Below, piece after piece: positions 1 to 8,240 of a DNA stretch of 48,332 nt. The stretch lies in NCBI RefSeq assembly GCF_000158955.1, contig NZ_GG657757.1, positions 6,865,346 through 6,913,677 on the forward strand, given 5' to 3'. Origin of the DNA: Streptomyces viridochromogenes DSM 40736. GTDB lineage: Bacteria > Actinomycetota > Actinomycetes > Streptomycetales > Streptomycetaceae. A program made the position numbers and the translations under genes. Below the pieces are notes generated by a model that saw nothing but the letters and a program-made list of their open reading frames with translations, ran no database searches and was not told the origin of the DNA. Numbering within the stretch: position 1 is the stretch's first letter; the number at the start of each line of letters is the position of its first letter.

Positions 1-1629
1 CCCGGTGCCGGTGGCCGCACCGCGGTCGACCCCGATGCCGTCCCGGTCGGCGAAGTGGTAGGTCCCCCAGGGGCTGTACTCGTAACCGTCGACGCTCGGC
101 CCGTAGTGGTGGCCCGGCTGCACCATCCATCCCACGCCGAGGGGAGCGGTGTACTTCTCGTACGTCCGCCACGAGCCGTCGAGCACCGCGTGCAGCCCGT
201 CGGCCAGTGGCGAGGGGGCGTCCGGGAACGTGAGCCCGATCCACTCGTCGAGCACCGCGCGCGGCTCGGCGTCCGGCCGCCACGCCAGCCGCCCGAAGGT
301 GTACAGGTTCGCCTGGGCCAGCGGATGCCCCGTCCAGAACGGGTCGTCGCCGGCGTTCGACACGGCCACCAGCCCGCCGCGTGCCAACTCGCCGACGGTG
401 ATGTCCTGTTCGTGCCGGAACCGCAGCACCTCGCTCCACATCGGTCCCAGCCAGCAGACGTGCCGCTGCTGGCCCGTGTACTCCTGGGTGGCCTGCACCT
501 CCACCGCCAGCCGGGTGCGCGGCATCGCCCCGATCAGCGGCGAGACCGGCTCCCGCACCTGGAAGTCCATCGGCCCGTGCTTCACCTGGAGCACCGCGTT
601 CGCCGCGAACTCCCCGTCGAGCGGCACGAAGTGGTCGTACGCGGCCCGCGCCCGGTCCGTGGTGCGGTCCCGCCAGTCCTGGCGGTGGTCGTAGACGAAC
701 GCCCGCCAGTGGACCGTGCCGCCGTGCGGCTCCAGCGCGGCGGCCAGCATGTTCGCGCCGTCCGCGTGACTGCGGCCGTACGCGAACGGACCCGGCTGCC
801 CCTCCGAGTCGGCCTTCACCACGTACCCGCCGAAGTCGGGTATCGCCTCGTACACCCGCCGCGTCGCCCCGGCCCACCAGTCCCGCACCGAGGCGTCCAG
901 CGGATCGGCCGTGGGCAGGCCGCCGAGCACGATCGGCGCGGCGAAGGACACCGACAGGTGGGTGCGGACGCCGTAGGGCCGCAACGCGTCGGCCAGGTCC
1001 GCCACTTCACCGATCCGGTCGGTCAGCAGGCGGGCCTCGGTCGCGTGCACGTTGACGTTGTTCACGGAGATCGCGTTGATCCCGCACGCCGCGAGCAGCC
1101 TGCCGTACGCCCGCACGCGGTCGAGTTCGCCCCGAGCCCTCCCGTCCTCCCAGAACAGCGAGCCGCCCGCGTACCCCCGCTCCACCTGGCCCATGACCGG
1201 ATGCACGGCCACGTTGTCCCAGTGGTCGAGCATCCGCAGCGCGTGCGCCGGGCGATGTGTCTCCGGCGCCCACTCACCCCGGAACGCCGCCTCCCCGAGC
1301 CGTACGACGTGGAACAGCCCGTAGAGCAGCCCGCGTGGGCCGGAGGCGGTGACGGTCGTCGCGCCGCCCGAGCGCGCGACCGTGAAGCCCTCCTCTCCGA
1401 GGCCGTCGTCCCCCAGGCCGAGGACCAGGTGGTACGAGCCGTCCGAAGCGGCCCGCGCGACCCGGCCCCCGAACCGTCGGCAGGCCTCCGCCACCTCCCC
1501 GTGCACCGTCTCCACCAGCGGATCCGGCCCTCGGACCAGCGTCCGCCGGCCGCCGATCGCCCGGAAGGCGGCGGCCGGCAGCCAGGCCGGGTCGACACCC
1601 TCGGGCGGGACGGGCACGGGAAGCGACAT
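1..1629 (-). CDS. aguA: alpha-glucuronidase, GH67 (3' end cut by window edge)
   Basis: Predicted to remove 4-O-methyl-glucuronic acid from the end of xylo-oligosaccharides. The frame runs 543 codons from ATG at 1629 to the window edge with no stop; family members are roughly 670-720 residues, so the C-terminal part is missing. Recognition rests on GH67 stretches: KADSEGQPGPFAYGRSHADG, whose Glu276 matches the general acid, and the block GPMDFQVREPVSPL with Glu360, followed by QEYTGQQRHVCWLGPMWSEV. An Asp 28 residues before Glu360 (AYDHF) fits the second catalytic carboxylate by spacing, but that assignment is inference. There is no signal peptide, so it probably acts in the cytoplasm on imported oligosaccharides, as is usual for GH67. 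It starts 19 bases after the GH92 stop with a GGGAG-type ribosome site, so the two are probably co-transcribed. Confidence 0.9.
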   Translation of the reverse strand, partial: MSLPVPVPPEGVDPAWLPAAAFRAIGGRRTLVRGPDPLVETVHGEVAEACRRFGGRVARAASDGSYHLVLGLGDDGLGEEGFTVARSGGATTVTASGPRGLLYGLFHVVRLGEAAFRGEWAPETHRPAHALRMLDHWDNVAVHPVMGQVERGYAGGSLFWEDGRARGELDRVRAYGRLLAACGINAISVNNVNVHATEARLLTDRIGEVADLADALRPYGVRTHLSVSFAAPIVLGGLPTADPLDASVRDWWAGATRRVYEAIPDFGGYVVKADSEGQPGPFAYGRSHADGANMLAAALEPHGGTVHWRAFVYDHRQDWRDRTTDRARAAYDHFVPLDGEFAANAVLQVKHGPMDFQVREPVSPLIGAMPRTRLAVEVQATQEYTGQQRHVCWLGPMWSEVLRFRHEQDITVGELARGGLVAVSNAGDDPFWTGHPLAQANLYTFGRLAWRPDAEPRAVLDEWIGLTFPDAPSPLADGLHAVLDGSWRTYEKYTAPLGVGWMVQPGHHYGPSVDGYEYSPWGTYHFADRDGIGVDRGAATGTG

Positions 1630-1648
1630 GAGACCCCCACTCCCTTGC

Positions 1649-4600
1649 TCAGGAGAGCAGTTCGACCTCCGCCAGGGTGCCCTCGCCGTCGAGGACCAGG
1701 CGGTACCTCTCGTACGTACCCGGCGACCTCACGCTGAACGCGCGTGTCTGCCTGTCCCAGGCGAAGGACTCCCCGGAGCGCCGGTCCAGCGTCCGCCAGG
1801 TCGTGCCGTCGGACGAGCCCTGGAGCGTCCAGCCGGCCGGTGCCTTCGTCCGGTCGGACGAGGACGTCAGCGTGTACTGGACGGCCTCGGCGCGCTCGCG
1901 GACCGGAAGGTCCACCGAGGTCGCGGCCGCGTCCGTCGCCGAGGTGTCGTCGAACAGGGCACCCTCGCCCTTCAGCACGTCCGCGCGGGGCGCCGGAACC
2001 TCGTCGTCCCGGGTGATCGACACCGGCGCCGCGTGCTCGCCCGTGCCCCAGGACGACGGGCGCGGACCCATGTCGAACTCCAGGACCCCGCCCTCGGCGA
2101 CCAGCGAGTGCGGCAGGGAGGTCTTGGTCCAGGTCCGGCCGTTGACCTTCAGCCCCCGCACGTACACGTTCCTCGCGCTGTTCTCGGGCGCCTTCACCAC
2201 CAGCTCGCGCCCGTTCTCCAGATGGACGGTCGCCTTGGTGAACAGGGGCGAGCCGATCGCGTACTCGCCGCTGCCCATCACCAGCGGGTAGAAGCCGAGC
2301 GCGGAGAACAGGAACCAGGCCGACTGCTCGCCGTTGTCCTCGTCCCCGTGGTAGCCCTGGCCGATCTCGCTTCCGGTGTACAGGCGCGACAGCACCTCGC
2401 GGACGTTCCGCTGCGCCTTCCACGGCTGCCCGGCCGCGTCGTACATGTAGATCGCGTGGTGCGCGACCTGGTTGGAGTGCCCGTACATGCCCATCCGCAC
2501 GTCCCGCGCCTCCGTCATCTCGTGGATGACGCCGCCGTAGGAGCCGACGAACTCCGGGGAGGCCGTCTCAGGTGTGGAGAAGTAGTCGTCGAGCTTGTCG
2601 GCGAGACCCTTCCGGCCGCCGTACAGGTTCGCCAGACCTCGACTGTCCTGTGGGGCGGTAAATGCATATCCGTACCCATTTGTCTCGGTGTAGTCGTACC
2701 CCCAGACCCGCGGATCGTACTTCGACGAGTCGACCCGCCAGCCGCCCTTCGCGTCCCGGCCCTGGAAGAACCCGGCCTTCGTGTCGAAGAGGTTCACATA
2801 GTCCCGGGCGCGGTTCAGGAAGTACTCCGACTCCTCCTTGTAGCGCCGCTCGCCGGTCTCCTCGTAGAGCTTGCGGCCCATCCGGGAGATCCCGTAGTCG
2901 TTGAGGTAGCCCTCCAGCGCCCAGGACAGGCCCTCGTGCGTCTCGGTGCTCGTGTAGCCGAGGAACGGGGAGGTGGCCATGCCCTTGCGGCCGACGCCCG
3001 AGCTCGGGGGCACCACCGTGGCGTTCTTCACGGCCGCGTCGTACGCCGCCTTCGCGTCGAAGTCCACGCCCTTGACGTACGCGTCCGCGAACGCCACGTC
3101 CGAGGACGTGCCCGTCATGAGGTCCGCGTAGCCGGGGGAGGACCAGCGGGAGGTCCAGCCGCCGTCCTTGTACTGCTGCACGAACCCGTCGACCAGCTCG
3201 CCCGCCCGGGACGGCGTCAGGAACGAGTAGGCCGGCCAGGTCGTCCGGTAGGTGTCCCAGAAACCGTTGTTGACGTACACCTCGCCGTCGACGATCTTCG
3301 CGCCGGTGTGCGTCGGGGTGTCCGGGTTCGGCATGGGGGAGAAGGGCGAGGCGTACTGGTGCTTCCCGCCGACCTTCTCGAAACCGGAGTTCGGGTACAG
3401 GTAGAGCCGGTACAGGCTGGAGTACAGCGTGGTCAGCTGGTCGGGGGTCGCGCCCTCGACCTCGACCTTGCCGAGCAGCCGGTCCCACTGCCGCTGGGCG
3501 CCCTTCTTCACCGCCTCGAAGGACCTGCCCTCCGGGATCTCCTGGCGGAGGTTGTCCTTGGCCTGGTCGACGCTGATGAGCGAGGTCGCGAGGCGCAGGG
3601 TGACGGTCCGGTCGTCGGTCTCGAAGCGCAGGTAGCCCTTCACACCGGACGACGAGCCCTCGGTCACCGCCTTGTCGAACTCGCCGTAGACGAACAGCCG
3701 GGTCGCGCCCGTCGACAGACCGGACTTCACGTCCGAGTAGCCGGTGACAGTCCCGTTCTCCTGGTCGAGGGTCAGCCCCGCCTGCTCCGTCACGTTGTCG
3801 AAGAGCACACTCGCGTCGTCGCCGGGGTAGGTGAAGCGCAGCGCCGCCGCATGATCCGTCGGCGCCATCTCGGCCTTCAGCCCGTTCTCGAACCGCACCC
3901 CGTAGTAGTACGGCCGCGCCGTCTCGTTCTCGTGCCGGAAGGCCAGCTCCCGGGCCTCCCGGCCGAGGTCCGGAGTGCCGGCGGCGACGGACGGCATCAC
4001 CTGGAAGGTCTGCCGGTCGCCCATCCAGGGGCTGGGCTCGTGGCTCGCGCTGAACGCCTGGATCGTCGGCAGGTTGTCCGCGTTGTTCGCGCGTGCGTAG
4101 TCGTACAGCCAGCTCAGCGAGCCCGCGTTGGTCACCGGCGTCCAGAAGTTGAAGCCGTGCGGCACCGCCGTCGCCGGGAAGTTGTTGCCCCGTGAGAAGC
4201 CGCCGCTGGAGTTGGTGCCGCGCGTGGTGACCGCGTAGTCGGACAGATGCGCCTTCGGCCGCTCCGGGGCGACGGACTCGATGGTCACGTCGTCCAGCCA
4301 GCCCCGGAACCTCGCAGGGCCCTTCGGGGAGTCGTACGCCACCAGGATCCGGTCCACGGTCTTCCCGGCCGCGACCGACCCGATCCGCGCGGCCACGTTG
4401 TTCCACTGGTTGACGTAGAGCACCTTCGCCGCGCCCTGTCCCCGTGGGGTCAGCGGGAATCCGTGCTGGTCGGTGGCCCGCAGGTCGCTCAGGTAGGTGC
4501 CGTCGGTGAAGGCGAGGTCGACGGAGACGTTCGTCGCGTCGTAGTCGAGGTCGCCGTCCGCCATCGACGGGAAGACCCGATAGGAGAGCCGGGTGTTCCG

Positions 4601-5446
4601 GCCGACGGCCACGTTCACGTCGAAGACCTTGTTGTACGAGTACGCCCGTCCGTCGGCGGTGTGCCGCCCGGCGTAGCGCAGGGCCCGCTTCCCGGTGAAC
4701 CCGGCGCCCGCCTTGGCGGTGGGGGAGCCGCTCGGACCGCGGTCGACCAGGGAGAGCATGTCCTGCGGGACCGGCCCGTCACCGCCGCCGGTGGAGAACT
4801 GCACGTCGGCGAGCTGGAGGAGGTCGCCGCCGTTGTTACCGGTGACGTCGAGCCGGAAGTGCCGGTACTCGGCGGGTTCCGCCACGTCGTACGTCCTGGT
4901 CTGGAACCGCTCGGGGAAGGACTCGCCGGAACGGGCGTCGAGGGTCTTCCACTCCTTGCCGTCGGTGGAGCCCTTCAGGGTCCAGTCCTTCGGGTCGCGC
5001 TCGTCGTGGTCATTGGCCGATGTCAGGGCGTATCGCACCAGTTTGACGGGTTTGTCGAGGTCGAACTCGACCCAGCCGGTGGGCTCGAACGTGAGCCACT
5101 TGGTGCTCGGCTCGCCGTCGACCAGGTTCTCCTTCACCTCACCGCCGCCCGTGTTCTCGGCGCCGGCCCGGACGTCGGTGACCTGGTCGGTGACGTTGCC
5201 CGGTATGCCGCTGCTGTATCCGCCGTCGACCCCCGAGGCCCGCTTGCCGCCGTCGGGGGCGGTGTCGACGGTGTTCGACCAGTCCGGAACCGGGTCGTCC
5301 GCCTCGAAGGAGGACGCGAACCTCCGGTCGGCGGCCTCGGGGGCTCCGGGCCGTGCGACCGCCACGCCCTGTGAGCTCAGGGCCAAAGCGAAGGCGGTCG
5401 TCGACACGACCGCCGAACCCCATCTGTGCCGAGCTTTCCGCTGCAT
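1649..5446 (-). CDS. secreted GH92 alpha-mannosidase with terminal discoidin-like domains
   Basis: An exo-alpha-mannosidase of 1265 residues, predicted to be secreted. The ATG at 5446 was chosen because it follows an AGGGAGGG ribosome site and opens a signal peptide (MQRKARHRWG, a hydrophobic stretch, then AVARPGAP); the frame stays open upstream to 5701 but that part looks non-coding. Order of domains: signal (1-35), F5/8 type C-like domain (about 85-190), a beta-sandwich, the GH92 core starting near GTNSSGGFSRGNNFPATAVP, and a second discoidin-like module at the C terminus. GH92 hallmarks are HEGLSWALEGYLNDYG (near 840), GHSNQVAHHAIYMYDAAGQP, and GDEDNGEQSAWFLFSALGFY (near 1036), which holds the catalytic acids and calcium ligands of the family. 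The preferred linkage cannot be read from the sequence. It leads an operon with the GH67 gene. A patch of unusual codons lies at 2643-2700. Confidence 0.93.
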   Translation of the reverse strand: MQRKARHRWGSAVVSTTAFALALSSQGVAVARPGAPEAADRRFASSFEADDPVPDWSNTVDTAPDGGKRASGVDGGYSSGIPGNVTDQVTDVRAGAENTGGGEVKENLVDGEPSTKWLTFEPTGWVEFDLDKPVKLVRYALTSANDHDERDPKDWTLKGSTDGKEWKTLDARSGESFPERFQTRTYDVAEPAEYRHFRLDVTGNNGGDLLQLADVQFSTGGGDGPVPQDMLSLVDRGPSGSPTAKAGAGFTGKRALRYAGRHTADGRAYSYNKVFDVNVAVGRNTRLSYRVFPSMADGDLDYDATNVSVDLAFTDGTYLSDLRATDQHGFPLTPRGQGAAKVLYVNQWNNVAARIGSVAAGKTVDRILVAYDSPKGPARFRGWLDDVTIESVAPERPKAHLSDYAVTTRGTNSSGGFSRGNNFPATAVPHGFNFWTPVTNAGSLSWLYDYARANNADNLPTIQAFSASHEPSPWMGDRQTFQVMPSVAAGTPDLGREARELAFRHENETARPYYYGVRFENGLKAEMAPTDHAAALRFTYPGDDASVLFDNVTEQAGLTLDQENGTVTGYSDVKSGLSTGATRLFVYGEFDKAVTEGSSSGVKGYLRFETDDRTVTLRLATSLISVDQAKDNLRQEIPEGRSFEAVKKGAQRQWDRLLGKVEVEGATPDQLTTLYSSLYRLYLYPNSGFEKVGGKHQYASPFSPMPNPDTPTHTGAKIVDGEVYVNNGFWDTYRTTWPAYSFLTPSRAGELVDGFVQQYKDGGWTSRWSSPGYADLMTGTSSDVAFADAYVKGVDFDAKAAYDAAVKNATVVPPSSGVGRKGMATSPFLGYTSTETHEGLSWALEGYLNDYGISRMGRKLYEETGERRYKEESEYFLNRARDYVNLFDTKAGFFQGRDAKGGWRVDSSKYDPRVWGYDYTETNGYGYAFTAPQDSRGLANLYGGRKGLADKLDDYFSTPETASPEFVGSYGGVIHEMTEARDVRMGMYGHSNQVAHHAIYMYDAAGQPWKAQRNVREVLSRLYTGSEIGQGYHGDEDNGEQSAWFLFSALGFYPLVMGSGEYAIGSPLFTKATVHLENGRELVVKAPENSARNVYVRGLKVNGRTWTKTSLPHSLVAEGGVLEFDMGPRPSSWGTGEHAAPVSITRDDEVPAPRADVLKGEGALFDDTSATDAAATSVDLPVRERAEAVQYTLTSSSDRTKAPAGWTLQGSSDGTTWRTLDRRSGESFAWDRQTRAFSVRSPGTYERYRLVLDGEGTLAEVELLS
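2643..2700 (-). other. rare-codon, low-GC patch inside the GH92 gene
   Basis: The stretch encoding about ETNGYGYAFTAPQDSRG uses ACA, AAT, GGA, TAT, GCA, TTT, CCA, AGT, CGA and GGT almost back to back, whereas flanking codons nearly all end in G or C. The protein reading remains good GH92 sequence. The DNA also holds an inverted repeat, AAATG...CATTT, around ATGCAT. Confidence 0.6.
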
Positions 5447-5471
5447 CAACGGGTACCCTCCCTGCGCAGTG

Positions 5472-5483
5472 GACAACGTTGTC
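5472..5483 (-). promoter_or_regulatory. candidate LacI-type operator upstream of the GH92 gene
   Basis: GACAACGTTGTC is a perfect 12-bp palindrome 26 bases upstream of the GH92 start. On the minus strand it forms TTGACAACGTTGTC and so contains a -35-like TTGACA. A central-CG palindrome of this form is typical of LacI-family operators. The protein that binds it is not identified here. Confidence 0.55.
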
Positions 5484-5656
5484 AACTTCGGTGCGCAAGG
5501 ACCAGTAGTTGCCCAAGTGGCGAGGGGTGTCAAGGGTGTTGGTTGTGGGACCCACGGGCGGCGACCGGGATTTTTCCGCCGGGCACCCCGCGGACCGCTC
5601 GTCTTTCCGTGAGGTCTCAACTCGGATAAGACCCGTGGCCAACCTTGTGTTCGATC

Positions 5657-5686
5657 TTGATCCGTTGGCGGGAAGTGGACTATACC
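5657..5686 (+). promoter_or_regulatory. candidate promoter/operator of ngcE (copy A of shared element)
   Basis: TTGATC, 18 bases, then TATACC resembles a housekeeping promoter, ending 127 bases before the ngcE start. Positions 5663-5686 match 32803-32826, upstream of the other sugar-importer operon, in 21 of 24 bases. The part AGTGGACTATACCTGT matches the DasR consensus AGTGGTCTAGACCACT (from memory) at 12 of 16 positions, which would suit a chito-oligosaccharide transporter. The rest of the 367-base gap 5447-5813 holds the GH92 operator and nothing else I can name. Confidence 0.5.
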
Positions 5687-5813
5687 TGTCGGGCGCTTCA
5701 CACGATCCGCACGTCACCACCCGCACTTTCCTGCACGACCCAGCGTGACCCGACCGCGGTGCCGGGAGGATCCGGTTCACCGCCTGAGTCCTGGAGAAGG
5801 CGAGGACTTGAGC

Positions 5814-7268
5814 ATGGGATCCACTTCCGCCGAGAACCACGGCACCGAGGGTGTCGGCCGCCGTGATCTGATCAAGAGGTCCGCCGCGCTCGGACTGATC
5901 TCCGTACCGACGTTTGGCTTCCTGTCCGCCTGCGCGAGCAGCGGGGGCGACGACACCGGCGGCAAGGCCAAGGCCGGCAAGAAGACGGCGAAGAACCCGC
6001 TCGGCGTCAACGACACCGCGGGCATGGAGTTCGTCCTGTTCGACGGCGGCTTCGGCAAGGAGTACGCCGAGGACGCGGTGAAGATCTACCAGAAGAACTT
6101 CCCCGAGGTGAAGGTGAAGTTCTCCGCCACCCAGAAGATCCAGTCCACCCTCCAGCCCCGCTTCAACCAGGGCACCCCGCCGGACCTCATCGACAACTCC
6201 GGCGCCGAGCAGATGGACATGGGCGTCCTGGTCGGCAAGAACCAGCTCGCCGACCTCACCCCGCTGCTGGACGCGCCCTCCTACGACGACCCGAACAAGA
6301 AGGTCCGCGACACGCTGCGCCCCGGCATCGTCGAGATGGGCCAGTTCGACGGCGAGAAGGTCTGGATCTTCTACTACGCCTACACGGTGTACGGCGTCTG
6401 GTACTCGCAGAAGGCCCTCGACTCGCTCGACGAGCAGTACCCCGAGACCTGGGACCAGATGCTCGCGGTCTGCGCGAAGGCCAAGAAGAAGGGCATGGCG
6501 GGCTGGACGTACGCGGGCAAGTACCCGTACTACCTCCCCTTCTCGCTCTACCCGATGATCGGCAAGGTGGGCGGCGTCGAGGTGCTCGACGCCATCGACA
6601 ACCTGGAGCCGAACGCCTGGAAGCACCCGGCGGTCAAGGCCTGTTTCGAGGCCTACTACGAGCTCTACAAGAAGGGCTACGTCCTCAAGGGCACCCCGGG
6701 CCTGGACCACATCCAGTCGCAGACCGCGTGGGCCCAGGGCAAGGCGCTGTTCATCCCGAACGGCTCCTGGGTGGAGAACGAGTCGGCCAACGTCATCCCG
6801 AAGGACTTCGGGCTGTCCGTCTCGGCGCCGACCGGACTCGACTCCTCCGACAAGCTGCCCTTCGGCACCATCTGGGCCTCCGGCGGCGAGCCGTTCATCG
6901 TCCCGTCCAAGGCGAAGAACGCCGCGGGCGGCATGGAGCAGCTGCGCATCATGCTCAGCGAGGCGTCGTCGAAGAACTTCACCAGCAAGGTGAAGTCACT
7001 GACCGCCTACAACGGCGGCACCGACGGCATCACCCTCACCCCGGGACTGAAGTCCGGTGTCGCGGCGCTGGACAAGGCCGGCCAGAACGTGGTGAACCCC
7101 CGTCTGCAGGACTGGTACGTGCAGTTGCAGAAGGAGAAGATCGGGGTGTCCGGCCTGGGCGAGATGATGGCCGGCCGCCTCACGCCGGCCGAGGCCGTCA
7201 AGAAGATCCAGGGCTTCGCCGACGAGGCCGCCAAGGACGACTCCATCAAGCACTACAAGCACCAGTAA
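5814..7268 (+). CDS. ngcE: NgcE-type chito-oligosaccharide-binding lipoprotein of an ABC importer
   Basis: Extracellular solute-binding protein (484 residues) delivering sugar to the NgcF/NgcG permeases. The ATG at 5814 is preferred over an open frame back to 5745, because a GGCGAGG ribosome site lies eight bases upstream and the protein then begins MGSTSAENHGTEGVGRRDL. The N terminus carries a twin-arginine stretch (GRRDLIKRSAALGL) followed by a lipobox ending in LSAC, so it is probably exported folded and lipid-anchored. The body is a family-1-type sugar-binding fold. It matches what I recall of S. coelicolor NgcE (SCO6005), reported to bind N,N'-diacetylchitobiose and longer chito-oligomers; substrate here is by analogy. 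It is first in an SBP-permease-permease operon with no ATPase gene, so energy probably comes from a shared MsiK-type ATPase. Confidence 0.88.
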   Translation: MGSTSAENHGTEGVGRRDLIKRSAALGLISVPTFGFLSACASSGGDDTGGKAKAGKKTAKNPLGVNDTAGMEFVLFDGGFGKEYAEDAVKIYQKNFPEVKVKFSATQKIQSTLQPRFNQGTPPDLIDNSGAEQMDMGVLVGKNQLADLTPLLDAPSYDDPNKKVRDTLRPGIVEMGQFDGEKVWIFYYAYTVYGVWYSQKALDSLDEQYPETWDQMLAVCAKAKKKGMAGWTYAGKYPYYLPFSLYPMIGKVGGVEVLDAIDNLEPNAWKHPAVKACFEAYYELYKKGYVLKGTPGLDHIQSQTAWAQGKALFIPNGSWVENESANVIPKDFGLSVSAPTGLDSSDKLPFGTIWASGGEPFIVPSKAKNAAGGMEQLRIMLSEASSKNFTSKVKSLTAYNGGTDGITLTPGLKSGVAALDKAGQNVVNPRLQDWYVQLQKEKIGVSGLGEMMAGRLTPAEAVKKIQGFADEAAKDDSIKHYKHQ

Positions 7269-7309
7269 CGGCACCGGAAACTCGTTTCCGCAACGGCACC
7301 GGAGTGGCG

Positions 7310-8236
7310 ATGCAGCACGGCAAGTACCGGTTCATCGTGGGCTTCCTCGCGCTGCCCCTGGGACTGTACGCGCTCTTCGTGATCTGGCCGTTCATCCAGT
7401 CCATCTACTACTCGTTCACGGACTGGACCGGCCTGAGTCCCGAATTCAAGATGGTCGGGTTCGACAACTACAGCCGGTTGCTCGACGACGAGATCTTCTG
7501 GAAGTCGTTGCAGCACAGCCTGTTGTTCGCGCTCCTGCTGCCGGTGGTGACGATCAGCCTGGCGCTGTTCTTCGCCTTCATGATCAATGTGGGAGGCAGA
7601 AAGAGGAGGAACGGCCCGGTCGTCTCCGGTGTCCGGGGCTCCTCCTTCTACAAGATCGTCTATTTCTTCCCGCAGGTGCTCTCCATCGCCATCGTCGCGC
7701 TGCTGTTCGCGTTCGCGTACAACCCGGACAGCGGCGCGATCAACTCGGTCCTGCGCGGGATCGGTCTCGACGACGTCCAGCCGCTGTGGCTGGGCGACCC
7801 CGATCTCGCGCTGTGGGCCGTGATGGGGGTGCTCGTCTGGTCCACGGTCGGCTTCTTCGTGGTCCTCTTCTCCGCCGGCATGGCCTCCATCCCGGCGGAG
7901 ATGTACGAGGCGGCGCTGCTGGACGGGGCGGGCCGCGCCACGACCTTCTTCCGCATCACCCTGCCGCTGCTGTGGGACACCGTGCAGTCCGGCTGGGTCT
8001 ACATGGGCATCCTCGCCCTGGGCGCCGAGTCGTTCGCGGTCGTGCAGATCATGACGACCGGGCCGGGCGGTCCCGACTACTCGACCACCGTCATGGTCCT
8101 GTACGTGTACCAGAAGGCGTTCCGTGACGGGCAGGCCGCCTACGCCACCACCATCGGTGTCGCCCTGCTCGTCGTCACGCTGGCCTTCGCCGCCGTGGTG
8201 ATGCGGCTGGGCCGTCGCGAGCGGCTGGAGTTCTGA
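7310..8236 (+). CDS. ngcF: NgcF-type sugar ABC transporter permease
   Basis: Inner-membrane permease (308 residues) of the MalF type. It starts at ATG 7310 (MQHGKYRFIVGFLALPLGLY), close behind GGAG at 7301; a GTG two codons earlier is possible. Hydrophobic segments begin at about residues 10, 65 and 110 and continue to the end, consistent with six membrane spans. The EAA loop reads EMYEAALLDGAGRATTFFRI, with the conserved Gly, which docks on the ATPase. It lies 41 bases after ngcE and 4 bases before ngcG, so one transcript is likely. Confidence 0.88.
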   Translation: MQHGKYRFIVGFLALPLGLYALFVIWPFIQSIYYSFTDWTGLSPEFKMVGFDNYSRLLDDEIFWKSLQHSLLFALLLPVVTISLALFFAFMINVGGRKRRNGPVVSGVRGSSFYKIVYFFPQVLSIAIVALLFAFAYNPDSGAINSVLRGIGLDDVQPLWLGDPDLALWAVMGVLVWSTVGFFVVLFSAGMASIPAEMYEAALLDGAGRATTFFRITLPLLWDTVQSGWVYMGILALGAESFAVVQIMTTGPGGPDYSTTVMVLYVYQKAFRDGQAAYATTIGVALLVVTLAFAAVVMRLGRRERLEF

Positions 8237-8240
8237 CCAG

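Noticed and set aside
1349..4195. Long plus-strand open frame of 948 codons
   Set aside because: It is antisense to GH92 and GH67 and encodes Arg/Val/Gly/His-rich sequence with no motif, an expected artefact of high GC.
5663..5686. Firm call of a DasR operator
   Set aside because: Four of 16 positions differ, including both symmetric centre-flanking bases and the right arm, and the second copy is poorer still.
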